Assembly (NCBI RefSeq): GCF_011947365.2
Contig: NZ_JAAVSH020000001.1
Span: 467,942-500,191, forward strand
Origin: an endosymbiont of Lamellibrachia barhami
GTDB taxonomy: Bacteria > Pseudomonadota > Gammaproteobacteria > Chromatiales > Chromatiaceae
Direction of reading: 5' to 3'
Length of the DNA: 32,250 nt
Position numbers and translations under genes: made by a program. Numbering within the stretch: the stretch's first letter is position 1; every line of letters starts with the position of its first letter. The notes beneath the pieces were generated by a model. The model worked only from the letters and a program-made list of their open reading frames with translations, made no database searches and was not told where the DNA came from. This document shows positions 31,366 to 32,250 of this stretch, in pieces.

Positions 31366-32233
31366 TCGAATCATCATCCCGCTGGTAATCGCCCTGCTGG
31401 CCCTTTCTGCAGGCTTTGCCTATGTGCACTGGAGCAAAGGGGGAGCCGGCACCGGTCTCTACTCCCGTTACTGGTCACCCGATCCGGTACAGGGCTATTG
31501 GGACCCGGAAAACTTCTACCAGTCACCAGATTCGGTCCAGGGCATTTTCACAGGCAAACAGTGTGTCCAGTGCCATGAGGGGATCACCCCCGGCATAGTC
31601 AACGACTGGCGTGCCAGCCGCCATGCTCAGGGCGAGGAAACGGTCTATTGCAACGACTGTCACGGCAATGACCATCAGCAGTTACGCCTACCCACTCCTG
31701 ATGTGTGTGGCAATTGCCACGCAAAACAGCACGACGAATTCAGGGATGAGGCCCGCTACGGTTTTCCCAGCCATGTCCTGGCGATGGAACGGGCAGTGGA
31801 TGCCAAGCACTTCGTGGACAAACCCAAGGCCGAGGTCCAATCCTGTGTCCAGTGCCATTCGGTGGCCACCAAGTGCGACTCCTGCCATAGCCGACACCGT
31901 TTCAATGCCGCGGAGGCACGCCGTCCTGAAGCCTGTATCACCTGCCACTCAGGGCCGCCGCATCCCGATGATGAAACCTACTTCGCCTCCGCCCACGGCA
32001 AACTCTACCTGGCCGAAGGAGACAGTTGGGACTGGTCCAAACCACTGACCAAGGGTATCACAGCACCCACTCCAGTTTTACTGCCATGGACAACGGACGC
32101 CATCAGGTTGCCGAGAAGTCCCTGTGGAAGTTCGGCCTGTGGGAGATCACCATACCTCCAAAAACTCAGGTGCTGCGCAAGAAATGGTCAAACTTGCAGC
32201 GATTGCTACCGAAGAGGAAAGAGCAATACGTAA
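31358..32233 (+). CDS. HAO-family multihaem cytochrome c, frameshifted in its 3' part
   Basis: An N-terminal signal anchor (about 5-24) is followed by six haem sites at C69, C98, C117, C163, C173 and C193 (CVQCH, CNDCH, CGNCH, CVQCH, CDSCH, CITCH). Spacing and flanking residues (SGPPHPDDETYFASAHGKLY) match the octahaem hydroxylamine-oxidoreductase family. Past about residue 240 the annotated frame is nonsense. The conserved segment MDNGRHQVAEKSLWKFGLWEIT lies in another frame (32087-32152). The eighth haem site appears as CSDCY, with the histidine lost. Two or more indels therefore break the gene, through real decay or sequencing error. Family members reduce nitrite or hydroxylamine, or oxidise hydroxylamine. 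Confidence 0.8.
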   Translation: MRNRIIIPLVIALLALSAGFAYVHWSKGGAGTGLYSRYWSPDPVQGYWDPENFYQSPDSVQGIFTGKQCVQCHEGITPGIVNDWRASRHAQGEETVYCNDCHGNDHQQLRLPTPDVCGNCHAKQHDEFRDEARYGFPSHVLAMERAVDAKHFVDKPKAEVQSCVQCHSVATKCDSCHSRHRFNAAEARRPEACITCHSGPPHPDDETYFASAHGKLYLAEGDSWDWSKPLTKGITAPTPVLLPWTTDAIRLPRSPCGSSACGRSPYLQKLRCCARNGQTCSDCYRRGKSNT

Positions 32234-32250
32234 CTGAACGAAGTATACTT

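Overview
The window looks like a chromosomal segment of a free-living or symbiotic gammaproteobacterium, most likely a sulfur-oxidising or denitrifying lineage (Chromatiales/Sedimenticola-like). That assignment is inference. It rests on gammaproteobacterial TamA/TamB, PpsR and DeaD, a nitric-oxide-stress operon with a Dnr-type regulator, a DsrE-like protein, an ArsR-rhodanese regulator and an octaheme (HAO-family) cytochrome. No tRNA, rRNA, CRISPR array or complete insertion sequence was seen. A striking feature is the number of decayed or frameshifted genes and short palindromic (REP-like) repeats. This means either active genome erosion or a draft assembly with indel errors.

Layout: (i) 1-934, a secreted PKD-like repeat protein read leftwards, with its second repeat broken by frameshifts. 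(ii) 1572-4424, a leftward operon of hemerythrin, DUF2249, NnrS-like membrane protein and Dnr-like regulator, headed by a perfect TTGAC-N4-GTCAA box. (iii) 4497-6198, small hypothetical genes, a possible formylglycine-generating-enzyme remnant and a DUF4197 protein. (iv) 6339-10490, a large PAS-GGDEF-EAL membrane sensor and a secreted ankyrin protein. (v) 10568-13267, a decayed repeat copy, an OmpA-like protein with nearly identical 75-bp coding repeats, and a divergent secreted protein with a response-regulator-type direct repeat upstream. (vi) 13282-16564, a HIT protein, ppsR and deaD, with related palindromes between both convergent gene pairs. (vii) 16848-20518, a class III cyclase coupled to a TPR lipoprotein, a nifJ (pyruvate:ferredoxin oxidoreductase) remnant and a DUF3943-like protein. 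(viii) 20806-26297, tamA-tamB. (ix) 26317-32233, an ArsR-rhodanese regulator divergent from a rightward redox cluster.

The redox cluster is the most interesting part. It holds a fatty-acid-hydroxylase-family membrane protein, a truncated DsrE protein, a 22-residue ORF, a NapH-type membrane ferredoxin fused to a GltD-type FAD/NAD(P)H oxidoreductase, a membrane-anchored monoheme cytochrome, and a HAO-family multiheme cytochrome. From the 22-residue ORF onward, each start codon overlaps the preceding stop. The order suggests an electron path linking cytoplasmic NAD(P)H, the membrane quinone pool and a periplasmic multiheme reductase or oxidase, under control of a sulfur-responsive repressor. The monoheme gene carries an in-frame tandem REP-like insertion, and the multiheme gene is frameshifted near its seventh heme site.
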